From contig NZ_WJBU01000013.1 in NCBI RefSeq assembly GCF_009646335.1, forward strand, positions 1-64,000: DNA of 64,000 bases, read 5' to 3'. Made by a program: the position numbers and the translations under genes. This DNA comes from Caenimonas koreensis DSM 17982 (GTDB taxonomy: Bacteria > Pseudomonadota > Gammaproteobacteria > Burkholderiales > Burkholderiaceae_C). The notes beneath the pieces are model-generated. The model did no database searches, had not been told where the DNA came from, and saw nothing but the letters and a program-made list of their open reading frames with translations. Below are positions 48,337 through 57,679 of the stretch, in pieces; the stretch's first letter is position 1, and each line of letters opens with the position of its first letter.

Positions 48337-49656
48337 ATGGGACCGACAACGAATGCAGGCTCAGGCAATCGCGGCAGGCCAGCTGGGACCACGCTGGATT
48401 CACTCGCGCAGATGCCACAAGGTGGCACCGTTCCCAACGCGGTGCCGCCTGACAATCAACTGGAATTTCCCGCCGGTGCTGCCACGGTCGCCAGGGCGCT
48501 GGCTCCACTGGCTCCACTGGCTCCACTGCAGCGACTCACGCTCTATTCCAAGCGCGACATTGCCGAGTTCCTCTCTACATGGGAGGCGGTGTGGCTCATG
48601 TTGGCCTCGAAGGACATGCATGCTGCAATCAAGGATGACCCCTGGCTCAGGCTCTATGAGATAGCGCACTCGTTCGCAAGCCTGGAGTACACGCCGCGCA
48701 TGCAAGCTGTTGACGCGGAACTTGCAACACTGCGGTGCGAGCGTCAAGCAGACATGGCCACTGAATTGCCCGAAGCGACAGCATTCAGGATCCCGCTTGT
48801 CGGCCGCAGTATCACGTTGAAGAAGTCACCGGCAGCAAAGGCGCTCAAGGCAAAGGAGAAGCAGCGATCGGAGCGCGAGCGCGCCTTGAAAGCGCAGAGG
48901 GATTTGTTGCCGCGCGAAATCGATGCATTGGTGCCAGGCGTCGAGAGCGTAGTCTTTCACTTTGCGACCGAGCGCCTCGCGGCCGAGCGTCATGAAGGGC
49001 CCCGACCCATGCGGCCTGCGGCTGCCGCAGTTTCGCCATTCAATCCGACAAACGTGGCGCCACCCCGGCTCCATGGAGCGATTGAACGTGGCAACGTCGA
49101 GCTGGTGCGCGCGTGCTTGCGTGAATACCTTGGCGTGTCTCAGCGCCTGCTGCCCAACGCCGCAAAGGTCGCCTGGCTGCGCGCGCCAAAGGGCATCGCC
49201 ACGCTTGAAGACTTCGGCTGGCGTCCGTGTGGTGACCTCGAATTGTTGGAGCGGCAACAGTACGAAGCCATTGCCGCCTATGTAGAAGAGATCGTGTCCT
49301 CGCCTCGCTTGTCGATTGCCGAAAAGCGGCAGCTGTGCGTCATGCTGGACAGCACTGCTGGGCCAAACCCGCAGGACCGGGTGAACATCGTCCAACTGGC
49401 GATCAAAAGCAAAAACCCTGGTGTCGCGTGCGCAGTTCTTCTGGGCATCCACGAGTCGTCTGCGTCTGCTGCGGACAAGCAGGCTTTGATGGCGGACATT
49501 GGCGCCTCAACGGCCGGGCTTGTCGGCTGCGTGGATGAGGTGATCGCGGGCTTGGAACTGTACCAGCACCGGGCGCGCGACTGGGTTGACGGCATCACCG
49601 CCCGGCTGCATCAACTGAGGTCTGCGGCCCCGGTCATGGGTGAAGCCAAAGTTTGA
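48337..49656 (+). CDS. Hypothetical protein, effector-like (439 aa)
   Basis: I recognise no family for this 439-residue soluble protein. The N terminus is Gly/Thr/Pro-rich (MGPTTNAGSGNRGRPAGTTL), then comes an APL repeat tract, a helical region and a Lys-rich segment (KALKAKEKQRSERERALKAQ). The stretch LHGAIERGNVELVRACLREY near residue 246 resembles the first helices of an ankyrin repeat, and NIVQLAIKSKNPGVACAVLL near 348 may be another. It diverges from the chaperone operon. AAGGGC precedes the ATG. No good hrp-box-like site was found on its strand. Confidence 0.62.
   Translation: MGPTTNAGSGNRGRPAGTTLDSLAQMPQGGTVPNAVPPDNQLEFPAGAATVARALAPLAPLAPLQRLTLYSKRDIAEFLSTWEAVWLMLASKDMHAAIKDDPWLRLYEIAHSFASLEYTPRMQAVDAELATLRCERQADMATELPEATAFRIPLVGRSITLKKSPAAKALKAKEKQRSERERALKAQRDLLPREIDALVPGVESVVFHFATERLAAERHEGPRPMRPAAAAVSPFNPTNVAPPRLHGAIERGNVELVRACLREYLGVSQRLLPNAAKVAWLRAPKGIATLEDFGWRPCGDLELLERQQYEAIAAYVEEIVSSPRLSIAEKRQLCVMLDSTAGPNPQDRVNIVQLAIKSKNPGVACAVLLGIHESSASAADKQALMADIGASTAGLVGCVDEVIAGLELYQHRARDWVDGITARLHQLRSAAPVMGEAKV
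48499..48528 (+). repeat. Nine-base tandem repeat (CTGGCTCCA x3)
   Basis: Three perfect copies of CTGGCTCCA, plus a partial fourth, encode the APL tract of the gene at 48337. Copy number could vary without changing the frame. Confidence 0.85.
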
Positions 49657-49676
49657 TGCAGCAGCCATGGCACATT

Positions 49677-49704
49677 GGAACTTCCCAGTTCCGCCGGTTA
49701 CTCA
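49677..49704 (+). promoter_or_regulatory. hrp-box-like ECF promoter (site 3)
   Basis: GGAAC, 15 bases, GTTACTCA. It is the same motif and spacing as the sites at 26217, 48159 and 52158, ending 87 bases before ATG 49792 of the 621-residue protein. Confidence 0.75.
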
Positions 49705-49791
49705 CATGCAGGAATGCTGACGCGCAGCTTGCGACTTGACGTTGACTTTGCGCGCTCGCAGGGCTTCCAAACCTGAGTAAAGGCGATGCGC

Positions 49792-51657
49792 ATGACGTCA
49801 GTAGCTAGCAACCATCCCGCGCGACCCAAGCTGCCGGATCGCGCGCCTCCTCTAAGGCCGGATGCCGGTGGCGCCGCGAAGGTATTTGACCCCGCTCGTC
49901 CGCTGGCAGGCGCGAGAGTCGAGGCGACACAGCAGCCTTCTGCTGCCGCAGTCGCGGAGCGCGCAGGACAGGAGAGGCAGCCATCGCCTGAGCTCAAACC
50001 GCGACTGCGTGACAGGGCTGCTCTGAAAGAGGCCGGCCCACCGCGGCATGACCCGGCATCGCGGCCACAGCTGCCTGCGCAATCGACGGCCCAGCCACAG
50101 CAAGAGCTGCGCCTGCAGGCGGAAGCCGCACCGCTGCAGGAGCCATTGCCGCAGCAAGAATCAAGTGCACGACAAGCCGTGGCCGTGAAAGAAATGCCCG
50201 TGCGTGCAGACGAAGCAGCCAAGCTGCCCCCTGCACGACGGCTGAACGATCGTGATTTGCTGACGGCCGTCCTCACCGTTCGGCACCAGCCGGCGCTGCA
50301 GACCCCTGACGGGTTGGCGCGCCTGTCCCGGCAGCTTGCCACGCATAACTCAGACTTTTCGGCTCTTCCAGGGCGGGACCTGGTTAACCTGTTCGTTTCC
50401 CTCCACATGCTCAAGGGTCGGTTAAATGCTGACGCGCTGGTTGCGGAAGTTGATGCAGCAATTGACCGGTGCCTGAAGGAGATCGACGTCGCCAGTCTCA
50501 TGTTTCTTGTCGAAGAGTCGCGTCACCTGCCTAGGGACGCTCAGCTTGCGCTAGCCACCCAACTTGGGCGCGCCATGCCTGCTATGTTGGAGCGCGTGAT
50601 GACTGAGCTGGCAGGGCCAATGCTGCAGGGCTTGCAAGACCGCTCGCCAGCGGCAATTTCAAGTGCGGTGGACAAAGCCCGGGATGTCCATGCCAGTCTG
50701 GTTCGCCTGGTGGATCCGCAGAGACTCTTCGACGAGGCAGGTATGCAGCGGGAATTTGAAGAAGCTCTCACGCAGGGGTTGCAGGCAGGTGCGGTCAAGG
50801 GAAGGGTCCGTGACTTGTCTCCTCTTTTCGTGGGCAAGTCCGCCGTGATGGTGGGCAAGAAGGACACGGACGGCCGGCCGGTATTTGACGAGGCTGGTCA
50901 GCGGGTGTTCGACATGGCTCCGATCCTGGTTAATTCGAAGAGTGGGGTTTCAGATGCAGCTCATCGGCCAGTCGATGGGAAGAATCCGAAGAAGGACCAT
51001 GAAGCGTCGAACGTGCAGCTCATGCATCGTTGTGTCACGTATTCAATGAAGGCGAAATGGACGGAGCCGACTGAGCCAGGCGCACACACCACGACGTCAC
51101 TCTTCGGAGATGGAAGCGCCAGGCCCACCGGATCCATCAACGACATCAAGCGACTCTATCCCCCCGGCAGGATCGACGCGGAAATGAAGGCCTACCTGGA
51201 GTTCCTTGAGAAGTACCACGACATCAAGGCCAATGAGGCCATGACCGGGCACGACGCCCGGGCAGAAGCAGCACTACTGCGACAAACCGCGGCCACATAT
51301 CATCTGCGGGAGCCCTTCGGTAGCGACGAAGGTGTCTATCGGTTTGAGCTGAAGTATTTCAGCAAGAAGCCTGCGCGCGAGCAGCTGCTTGAGGCGCTTG
51401 AGCCGGCGCGAGTCCAGGTTCAGCAGCGGGTGGTTACCCTCGCGAACGCAAGAGCTGCAGTCAATCGAAATACGCAGGAGCGTGACGCCGCGGCCAAGGA
51501 GCGTCAGCGCAAGCGCCAAGCTGAGGGGGTGCGAGCTACGCCTGTGCTTTCAACGGCAGCAGCCAGATCGATCGAAAAATACGATGCTCAAAAGCCTCAG
51601 CAGCCGCCGTCCACAACGGTGCCGCCGGTAAACGCTCGCGGCAGTGAGCAGTCATAG
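49792..51657 (+). CDS. Putative type III effector (621 aa), hrp-box controlled
   Basis: No known family is recognised. The first 160 residues are disordered and rich in Pro, Ala, Gln and Arg (SNHPARPKLPDRAPPLRPDA). The rest looks globular and helical, with LVNLFVSLHMLKGRLNADAL, IDVASLMFLVEESRHLPRDA and LMHRCVTYSMKAKWTEPTEP, and a charged coiled-coil tail (NRNTQERDAAAKERQRKRQA). There is no signal peptide. ATG 49792 has AAAGG about nine bases upstream, and ATG 49786 is an alternative. The hrp-box-like promoter supports membership of the same regulon as the chaperone operon. Confidence 0.65.
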   Translation: MTSVASNHPARPKLPDRAPPLRPDAGGAAKVFDPARPLAGARVEATQQPSAAAVAERAGQERQPSPELKPRLRDRAALKEAGPPRHDPASRPQLPAQSTAQPQQELRLQAEAAPLQEPLPQQESSARQAVAVKEMPVRADEAAKLPPARRLNDRDLLTAVLTVRHQPALQTPDGLARLSRQLATHNSDFSALPGRDLVNLFVSLHMLKGRLNADALVAEVDAAIDRCLKEIDVASLMFLVEESRHLPRDAQLALATQLGRAMPAMLERVMTELAGPMLQGLQDRSPAAISSAVDKARDVHASLVRLVDPQRLFDEAGMQREFEEALTQGLQAGAVKGRVRDLSPLFVGKSAVMVGKKDTDGRPVFDEAGQRVFDMAPILVNSKSGVSDAAHRPVDGKNPKKDHEASNVQLMHRCVTYSMKAKWTEPTEPGAHTTTSLFGDGSARPTGSINDIKRLYPPGRIDAEMKAYLEFLEKYHDIKANEAMTGHDARAEAALLRQTAATYHLREPFGSDEGVYRFELKYFSKKPAREQLLEALEPARVQVQQRVVTLANARAAVNRNTQERDAAAKERQRKRQAEGVRATPVLSTAAARSIEKYDAQKPQQPPSTTVPPVNARGSEQS

Positions 51658-51728
51658 CGCCGACCACGATGCTTCGAGATTGCAGTACCGCGAAATAAAC
51701 GCACCGGCTCGGCTGGAACACTGTCACT

Positions 51729-52064
51729 ATGGGCGGGCGTGGCTTCCACGCACAGAAAGCCCTTATCAATACATACATCTGGCTCGCGCTTGGCGCAGCC
51801 ATCGGCTTCCTCGTTGGCGGGGTGATCAAAAAGGGCACGAAGACTGAACTCATCGAAAGCATCCTGGTGGGCGTGCTCGGCGCGTTCATCGGCGGTGAGT
51901 TTCTTGCTGCGCAGTTCAACAGCGGCACGGCCGCGCCGTCTTTTGGCTTCGCGCTGGCACTGGCAGTAGCTACATCGTTCGCGATGCTGGGCGTGCTGGC
52001 TATCTTTCGCAAAGCAGTCGGCCCATTGAAGCAGGGCAAGAGCCGCCAGAAAAACCGCGGGTGA
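51729..52064 (+). CDS. Small membrane protein, GlsB/YeaQ-like
   Basis: The 111-residue protein has three hydrophobic segments (IWLALGAAIGFLVGGVIK; SILVGVLGAFIGGEFLA; FGFALALAVATSFAMLGVLA) with the Gly-rich spacing of the GlsB/YeaQ/YmgE (transglycosylase-associated) membrane family. Function is unknown in the family. It lies between two hrp-box-controlled genes but has no such site of its own. Confidence 0.68.
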   Translation: MGGRGFHAQKALINTYIWLALGAAIGFLVGGVIKKGTKTELIESILVGVLGAFIGGEFLAAQFNSGTAAPSFGFALALAVATSFAMLGVLAIFRKAVGPLKQGKSRQKNRG

Positions 52065-52157
52065 CTGGCTCGTCATCCCGCAGTTGAGGCAGCGCCCCAG
52101 GGGCCTTGATCCGGCGGCCTTGCGGCTGATGGCTGCGCGAGCGGCTGCCCAGCAATT

Positions 52158-52185
52158 GGAACTTTGATTCAGTCGCGGTTACTCA
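52158..52185 (+). promoter_or_regulatory. hrp-box-like ECF promoter (site 4)
   Basis: GGAAC, 15 bases, GTTACTCA. The second block ends 25 bases before ATG 52211. The site has the same flanking TTGGAACTT as site 3. Its position sets the start of the RTX gene, because ATG 52190 would be at or before the expected transcript start. Confidence 0.72.
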
Positions 52186-52210
52186 GGAGATGAAGAACTC
52201 TGGAGTACCC

Positions 52211-55200
52211 ATGAAGCTGGACAACGACCGCATCGACGATTTGGAGAAACAGGTGGCAAGCATGGGGCCGCTGGCGGGTATTGCGCATACAGATGGCAGC
52301 GCCAACCCGAATGTCAGCCTGGGCGGGCCGACGCCAGCGGACCGGAAAATCATCTTCACTGAAATGCAGGGCCCGGATACGGGCGCAAATGCCGTGCGTT
52401 TTGCGCTGGCCGATGGCGGCGTCTCAGACCCGGATTCTTCGACGCTCTCCCTGCTGGAAATCGCGACATTCACGGGCGTGGCCCCGGGCGACGTGATCGC
52501 CTACCGCGACGAAGCGAGCAGCAGCGGCTCATATTTTTACATCCCATGGGCCCCTGGATCGGGCTATATCTCGACGCCAACTGGACTTTTTATTTGGACC
52601 GTCGTCGACTGGGGATATGGACTGGGCATGACATTCCGGCCGCCCAGCGGCCAGGCACCGATCGAGAACTTCTCTCGGCTTCTTCGCAGCTTGTCGTTTA
52701 ACAACACCAGCGATCAGGTCACTGGCTCGTCGCAGCGTGAGTTCAAAATCAGGGTGGCTGATGAGACCGGTGCCTTCGCTGTCCAGCGCAACGTGAAGGT
52801 GGACGTCAATGGGCAGGACGATCTGCCGACGTTCACTTCTCTCAGTGGTCCGTTCGCTGGCACGGAAGACGTCGCCACAACCATCACGTTTGACCAACTG
52901 GCTGCTGCCGGTGACGAAGCTGACCTTGACGGCACCGTTACCGCCTTTGTCGTCACAGGGGTGCTTGTGGCGCCCGGCGTCACACTGAGCATCCTGAATT
53001 CGCAGACGCAGCTCTACGAGCCTTGGGAGGTAAACAGCAACGACGTGATTGATGCGCAGCACCCCGCCCGGTGGACGGGTCCGACCAACGCGACCGGTCT
53101 GTTCAACGCATTCGTCGTTAAAGCCCAATCCTCCAACGGAGCTGTATCGCCGTGGCCGGTGCAAGCGAGCATCATGGTCGCTGCAGTCAATGACGCGCCA
53201 GTGCTCCAGCTTGGTTTCGGCAATGTTTCCGTTGGCCACCAATTCGTTGAGATGGACGGCCCAGACACAGGTGCCAACGCCGTGCATTTGGTTGAAAACA
53301 CCAATCCGATCTCGGATGTGGACTCGACCATGGTCAGCAAGCTGCAGATCGATTACATCAAGTCCAGCTATGTCCCCGTCCCCAGCTTGGCCGGCGATAC
53401 GATTTCCTATAGTTCTGACTACGGGGTCGAACCCAACAATGTCATCCCTGCCGATCGAGCAGGTACAGGTTTTCTCACGACTGCGGATGCAACGTTCAGA
53501 TGGACGATCACTGAGGGCAGTCCCGACTTCAATGGGATCGTCCGGTTCACACTCAGTATCGAGTATGTCGATGGAAGTGGCCAACCAGGGCCGGCGGCGT
53601 TTGCGCCGTACGAAGGTTTGCTTCGAGGGCTCCTGTACAACAACACACTAGATACTGTATCGCCTGGCCTTCGGACTTTCGGCTTTACGGTCTTTGACGA
53701 TAGCGGGGCGCCATCTACAAAGGTATATTCTTCAGTTGCCGTGACGGCCACCAATGAAGCACCGACGTTCACGGCGTTCAATGGCCCTGGTGGCACGATC
53801 ACTGAAGACACGCGTGGGATTATCACGTTCGACACCATGCTCGCAGCGAGCAATGCGGTGGACCCGGACGGCGTCGGGATAAGCGCCTTCGTTGTGACTT
53901 CTTCGTGGGCCACCCCAGGTACGCTATGGATAGAAGACGACTTCGGGATGATGCAGGAGTGGTATCCCAACACCGGCGTCAACGTGATCGACGCGTACCA
54001 CAGAGCATCCTGGCAAGGCACTGCAAACGAGACGGGTGTGATCGAGGTGTTCAGGGTTGTCGCCGTGGACAACACGGGCCTGCGTTCCGCAACGCCCGTA
54101 CTGGTGCCAATCAATGTGCTGCCGGTCAATGACGCGCCGACGCTGTCCACCTTCAGCGCGCCTGTCACCATAGGCCACGAGAACCTGCCGAATCCGGTCG
54201 CAGTCGCCTCGTTGCTTCAGGCGGGCAATGAGGCCGACATTGACGGAACCGTTACCGCATTTGTTGTACGCGCCGTCACCAGCGGCACGCTTCTGATCGG
54301 CACAAGCCTGTCAACGGCAACTGCGTGGGCGCCCGGCGCCAATGACGTTGTGGATGCAACGCACCTCGCGTTCTGGACGCCGCCGAAAGATACGAATGGC
54401 ACGCTTGACGCTTTCACGGTGGTGGCGCTTGACAACGACGGGGCAACTTCCGCCCCGCCAGCAGTTCAGGTTCAGGTGACCATCGCGTTGCCGCCCATGA
54501 TGACCTCCATGGCTGGCCCGGTGGCAGCGGTGGCCGAAGACTCGCAGGTCCAGATCAATTTCAGGAACGTGGTGGCCGAGAGCGATACCGTGATCGCCAA
54601 TTCGCTGGTGGTCGCCGTCATCGTCAAGGAAGTGGTCAGCGGCACCTTGCTGATACGCAATGGCCAGGGCGTGGTCGCGCCTTGGGCCGCAGGCACCAAC
54701 GACGTGATCGATGCGTTCCACGCCGGCTACTGGACGCCAGATGTCAACTCGAATGGCGTGCTCGACGCCGTCAAGGTGATCGTGCGCGATGAGTTCGGCA
54801 GCGTCTCGCGCACGCCGGTGCTGGCGCAAGTGGACGTCGCCTCCGTCAATGACAGGCCGACATTCACCACCATCAGCTCACCCGTTGCATCGATACAGGA
54901 AGACCAGTCAACACTGGTGACTGTCTCCGGCCTGCAGGCGCTCTCCAACGCAGCCGATGTGGATGGCACAGTCACTTCATTCGTCGTGACCTCCGTGGCC
55001 AGTGGCACGCTGTTAATAGGCCAGATTGACGCCAACGGGGCGTTTGTGGGCACGCCGTGGGCAGCGAACACCAACGACACGATCGACGCTACGCACATCG
55101 CGCAATGGACGCCAGCGGCCAACGCCAATGGCCAGCTGAACGCCTTCAAGGTGGTGGCGCAAGACGACGGCGGGGCGCGATCCGGCTTTCCTGTGACGGT

Positions 55201-56710
55201 GCAGGCGCAGGTCGCGTCCGTCAACGACGCGCCGACACTCACGGCATTTTCCGGCGCGGTGGATTCGACCTTGCCCGCCACAATGGCGCAAATCACGATG
55301 GCTGAACTCACGGCCAAGGGCGACGAGCAGGACGTTGATGGCAACGTGGTCTCGTTCATGGTCACGTCAGTGACTAGCGGCACGCTGCGCATCGGGCCGA
55401 CGCTGGCAACAGCAGAGGTCTGGGGCGTGGGCAGCAACGACATCGTGGATGGCAGTCACATCGCTTTCTGGACGCCTGCCGCCAACGCGTCAGGCACAGT
55501 GGGCGCATTCGCAGTCGTAGCGCTTGACGACACAGGGCTTCAATCCGCAACGCCCGTGGCCGTGAACATCGCAGTGCTGGTGACGCCGACCGCCGTAGCC
55601 GGCACGGTGGGTGCCGACACGCTTTTGGGTGGCGCAGGCGACGACACGCTTCGCGGCCTGGGCGGCAATGACCTGCTCGCAGGTGCTGGTGGAAACGACG
55701 TGCTTGACGGCGGTGCCGGCACAGACAAGCTGGTGGGTGGCGATGGCTCCGATATCTACCTGTTCCTCGCAACCGACCACACGGCAGCCGAAATCAACGA
55801 TACGGGTGTGAGCGGCACTGACGAAGTGCGATTCGTGACGACCACGACCTCAACCCTCAGGCTCTATGCAGGCGATGTTGGCGTTGAACGCATCGTCATC
55901 GGCACGGGGCTCGGCGCTGTGGCCAACACAAGCGGGCTGGTCGCCGCCGGCATCAACGCCACCGCCTTGCCCAACGCTGTGTTCATTCTCGGCAACGCAG
56001 GTGCCAACGCGCTGGTCGGCACCGGTTTTGACGACACGATTGATGGTGGCGCAGGCGCCGACGTCATGACGGGCGGCAACGGCAACGACACGTTCTACGT
56101 GGACTCACTGTTCGACAAAGTTGTTGATTCAGCCACCGCCGGCGGCATCGACACGGTGTACGCAAGCGTCACGTTCACGCTGTCCACCAACGTCGAGAAG
56201 CTGTTCCTCACCGGCAGCGCGCTCAATGGCACTGGCAACGCTTCAGCCAACACGATCACGGGTAACGCGAACGCCAATCTGCTCAGTGGCCTGGACGGCA
56301 ACGACACACTGGATGGTGGCGACGGCAACGACACGCTCGCGGGCGGCAAGGGCATCGACATTCTCACGGGCGGCGCAGGGTCCGATGTTTTCCTGTTTGA
56401 CACCTCGTTCAATGCAGTGACGAACGTCGACAGGATTGCTGACTTCACACCTGGCACCGACGTGTTGTCATTCAAGGCGACGATCTACAAGGCGCTCGGT
56501 GCGCTTGGCCCGCTCAATGCTGACGCCTTCTGGTCCGGCCCCGGCGTGGTCTCTGGCCACGACACCACGGACCGCATCGTGTACGACACCACTTCGGGCA
56601 CGCTGTACTACGACTCCGACGGCAGTGGTGCGGCCATGCCTGTGGCTGTCGCCATCATCGGCGACACGACGCATCCGGTCTTGTCGGCGGCCGATTTCAT
56701 CGTCGGCTGA
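52211..56710 (+). CDS. Large RTX protein with adhesin-like repeats
   Basis: The protein has 1499 residues and no signal peptide. Residues 1-40 are polar. Two regions starting with (V/T)EM(Q/D)GPDTGANAV (about 53 and 350) form a first repeat type. Six repeats of about 115 residues then begin with a VNDAPT(F/L)-type motif and contain DGTVTAFVVT and a W-x4-NDVIDA segment, like the beta-sandwich repeats of large adhesins. The C terminus holds RTX nonapeptides in at least three blocks (LGGAGDDTLRGLGGNDLLAG; IDGGAGADVMTGGNGNDTF; GLDGNDTLDGGDGNDTLAGG) and the ending YYDSDGSGAAM common in type I-secreted RTX proteins. Ca2+ binding and type I export are expected. ATG 52211 has GGAG six bases upstream. 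Confidence 0.85.
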   Translation: MKLDNDRIDDLEKQVASMGPLAGIAHTDGSANPNVSLGGPTPADRKIIFTEMQGPDTGANAVRFALADGGVSDPDSSTLSLLEIATFTGVAPGDVIAYRDEASSSGSYFYIPWAPGSGYISTPTGLFIWTVVDWGYGLGMTFRPPSGQAPIENFSRLLRSLSFNNTSDQVTGSSQREFKIRVADETGAFAVQRNVKVDVNGQDDLPTFTSLSGPFAGTEDVATTITFDQLAAAGDEADLDGTVTAFVVTGVLVAPGVTLSILNSQTQLYEPWEVNSNDVIDAQHPARWTGPTNATGLFNAFVVKAQSSNGAVSPWPVQASIMVAAVNDAPVLQLGFGNVSVGHQFVEMDGPDTGANAVHLVENTNPISDVDSTMVSKLQIDYIKSSYVPVPSLAGDTISYSSDYGVEPNNVIPADRAGTGFLTTADATFRWTITEGSPDFNGIVRFTLSIEYVDGSGQPGPAAFAPYEGLLRGLLYNNTLDTVSPGLRTFGFTVFDDSGAPSTKVYSSVAVTATNEAPTFTAFNGPGGTITEDTRGIITFDTMLAASNAVDPDGVGISAFVVTSSWATPGTLWIEDDFGMMQEWYPNTGVNVIDAYHRASWQGTANETGVIEVFRVVAVDNTGLRSATPVLVPINVLPVNDAPTLSTFSAPVTIGHENLPNPVAVASLLQAGNEADIDGTVTAFVVRAVTSGTLLIGTSLSTATAWAPGANDVVDATHLAFWTPPKDTNGTLDAFTVVALDNDGATSAPPAVQVQVTIALPPMMTSMAGPVAAVAEDSQVQINFRNVVAESDTVIANSLVVAVIVKEVVSGTLLIRNGQGVVAPWAAGTNDVIDAFHAGYWTPDVNSNGVLDAVKVIVRDEFGSVSRTPVLAQVDVASVNDRPTFTTISSPVASIQEDQSTLVTVSGLQALSNAADVDGTVTSFVVTSVASGTLLIGQIDANGAFVGTPWAANTNDTIDATHIAQWTPAANANGQLNAFKVVAQDDGGARSGFPVTVQAQVASVNDAPTLTAFSGAVDSTLPATMAQITMAELTAKGDEQDVDGNVVSFMVTSVTSGTLRIGPTLATAEVWGVGSNDIVDGSHIAFWTPAANASGTVGAFAVVALDDTGLQSATPVAVNIAVLVTPTAVAGTVGADTLLGGAGDDTLRGLGGNDLLAGAGGNDVLDGGAGTDKLVGGDGSDIYLFLATDHTAAEINDTGVSGTDEVRFVTTTTSTLRLYAGDVGVERIVIGTGLGAVANTSGLVAAGINATALPNAVFILGNAGANALVGTGFDDTIDGGAGADVMTGGNGNDTFYVDSLFDKVVDSATAGGIDTVYASVTFTLSTNVEKLFLTGSALNGTGNASANTITGNANANLLSGLDGNDTLDGGDGNDTLAGGKGIDILTGGAGSDVFLFDTSFNAVTNVDRIADFTPGTDVLSFKATIYKALGALGPLNADAFWSGPGVVSGHDTTDRIVYDTTSGTLYYDSDGSGAAMPVAVAIIGDTTHPVLSAADFIVG
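52829..55585 (+). repeat. Six adhesin-type coding repeats
   Basis: Copies start at about 52829, 53761, 54139, 54495, 54856 and 55231, each roughly 350-375 bases, interrupted by the second GPDTGANAV region at 53200-53760. They share P(T/M)(F/L/M)T..(S/N)GP at the start and a DxDGTV(T/V)(A/S)FVV core. The copies are diverged at the DNA level. Confidence 0.75.
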
Positions 56711-56733
56711 CGGGGGCGTAACGGGCGCGTAAC

Positions 56734-57645
56734 TTACCAGGCGGCCAGAAACGCAAGCAGTACGCGTGCCGAGTTCTCCGCAGCGATCTTGAAGAACGTG
56801 TTGATCTCGTTCTCGCCGTCGCCACCGCCTGCCAGGTCGCTCAACGAGCGGAAGGCGATGAACGGCACGCCGTTGCTGTAAGCCACGTGCGCCGTCGCGG
56901 CCGTTTCCATGTCCAGCACGTTGGCCTGGAACGTCTTGAAGGTGTATTCGCGCAGCGCGGCGTTATCGACAAACGCCTGGCCTGACACGCCGTTGCCACC
57001 CACGAGCACGCGCGGCTCATGGCTGAGGCACCGTTGGCCGCCCGAGCCATCAGCGCCGCATCGTGCCAGCGTGACGCTCGAGGCGCGGCGGGCAATGTCC
57101 AGCAGCTTCGCATCGGCCTCGAACCAGAACTTCTTTTCCGCACCGCGCGCGGAATTCACGCCCACTGGCCGCGGGTGCCACATGCCGAAGTTCGCGATCT
57201 TCACGTCGTCCATCCACGGCGGCGCGGCGAACTTGCCCGGCGCGGTTTCGCGCGCTGCGAGCACTTCAAGGTATTGGCCCCAGCGCTCGGCCACCACCAC
57301 ATCGCCCACCTTGAGCGCCGGGTTCACGCCACCCGCGATGCCGCTGAACACAACGTGCGACACCTTGAAGCGATCGAGAGCCAGCTGCGTGTTCATCGCC
57401 GCGTTCGTCATGCTGATGCCCGAAAGGAACATCACCACCGGCTTGCCTTGAAGCGTGCCCGTTGTGAACTCAACACCGTTGATGGTCTGCCTGTTCGGCT
57501 GCTCCAATTTGGATAGCAGCAGCGTCAGCTCTGGCTGGAAGGCCGAGATGATCGCGATGCGTGGTGTGTCTGTGGGCGCAGGTGTCGCGCAGCCTGCAAG
57601 CAGCGCCGCTATCGCGATGAAAAGGGCAAACAGTCGATGGCGCAT
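56734..57645 (-). CDS. Nucleoside phosphorylase/MTA-SAH nucleosidase-like lipoprotein
   Basis: The 303-residue protein has a lipoprotein signal with lipobox LLAGC and a nucleoside phosphorylase-superfamily domain. RIAIISAFQPELTLLLSKLE resembles the Pfs start (AxxxELxxL), SHVVFSGIAGGVNPALKVGD follows, then VLDMETAATAHVAYSNGVPF with the MExA substrate-ribose motif and FRSLSDLAGG with the catalytic Asp. It should cleave methylthioadenosine or S-adenosylhomocysteine, but lipid-anchored outside the cytoplasm, which is odd for that substrate. ATG 57645 follows GGAGGG. Confidence 0.83.
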   Translation of the reverse strand: MRHRLFALFIAIAALLAGCATPAPTDTPRIAIISAFQPELTLLLSKLEQPNRQTINGVEFTTGTLQGKPVVMFLSGISMTNAAMNTQLALDRFKVSHVVFSGIAGGVNPALKVGDVVVAERWGQYLEVLAARETAPGKFAAPPWMDDVKIANFGMWHPRPVGVNSARGAEKKFWFEADAKLLDIARRASSVTLARCGADGSGGQRCLSHEPRVLVGGNGVSGQAFVDNAALREYTFKTFQANVLDMETAATAHVAYSNGVPFIAFRSLSDLAGGGDGENEINTFFKIAAENSARVLLAFLAAW

Positions 57646-57679
57646 GGAACCCTCCGGGAGATCAGAACGATGAGAACAG

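Noticed and set aside
52190..52210. ATG 52190 as start of the RTX gene
   Set aside because: It lies only 5 bases after the promoter's second block, where transcription would barely have begun. ATG 52211 has a ribosome binding site.
44718..52211. PIP-box or hrpII-box (TTCG repeats) upstream of the effector-like genes
   Set aside because: I looked for paired TTCG blocks at the expected spacing before these genes and noticed none. The GGAAC-type motif explains the data better.
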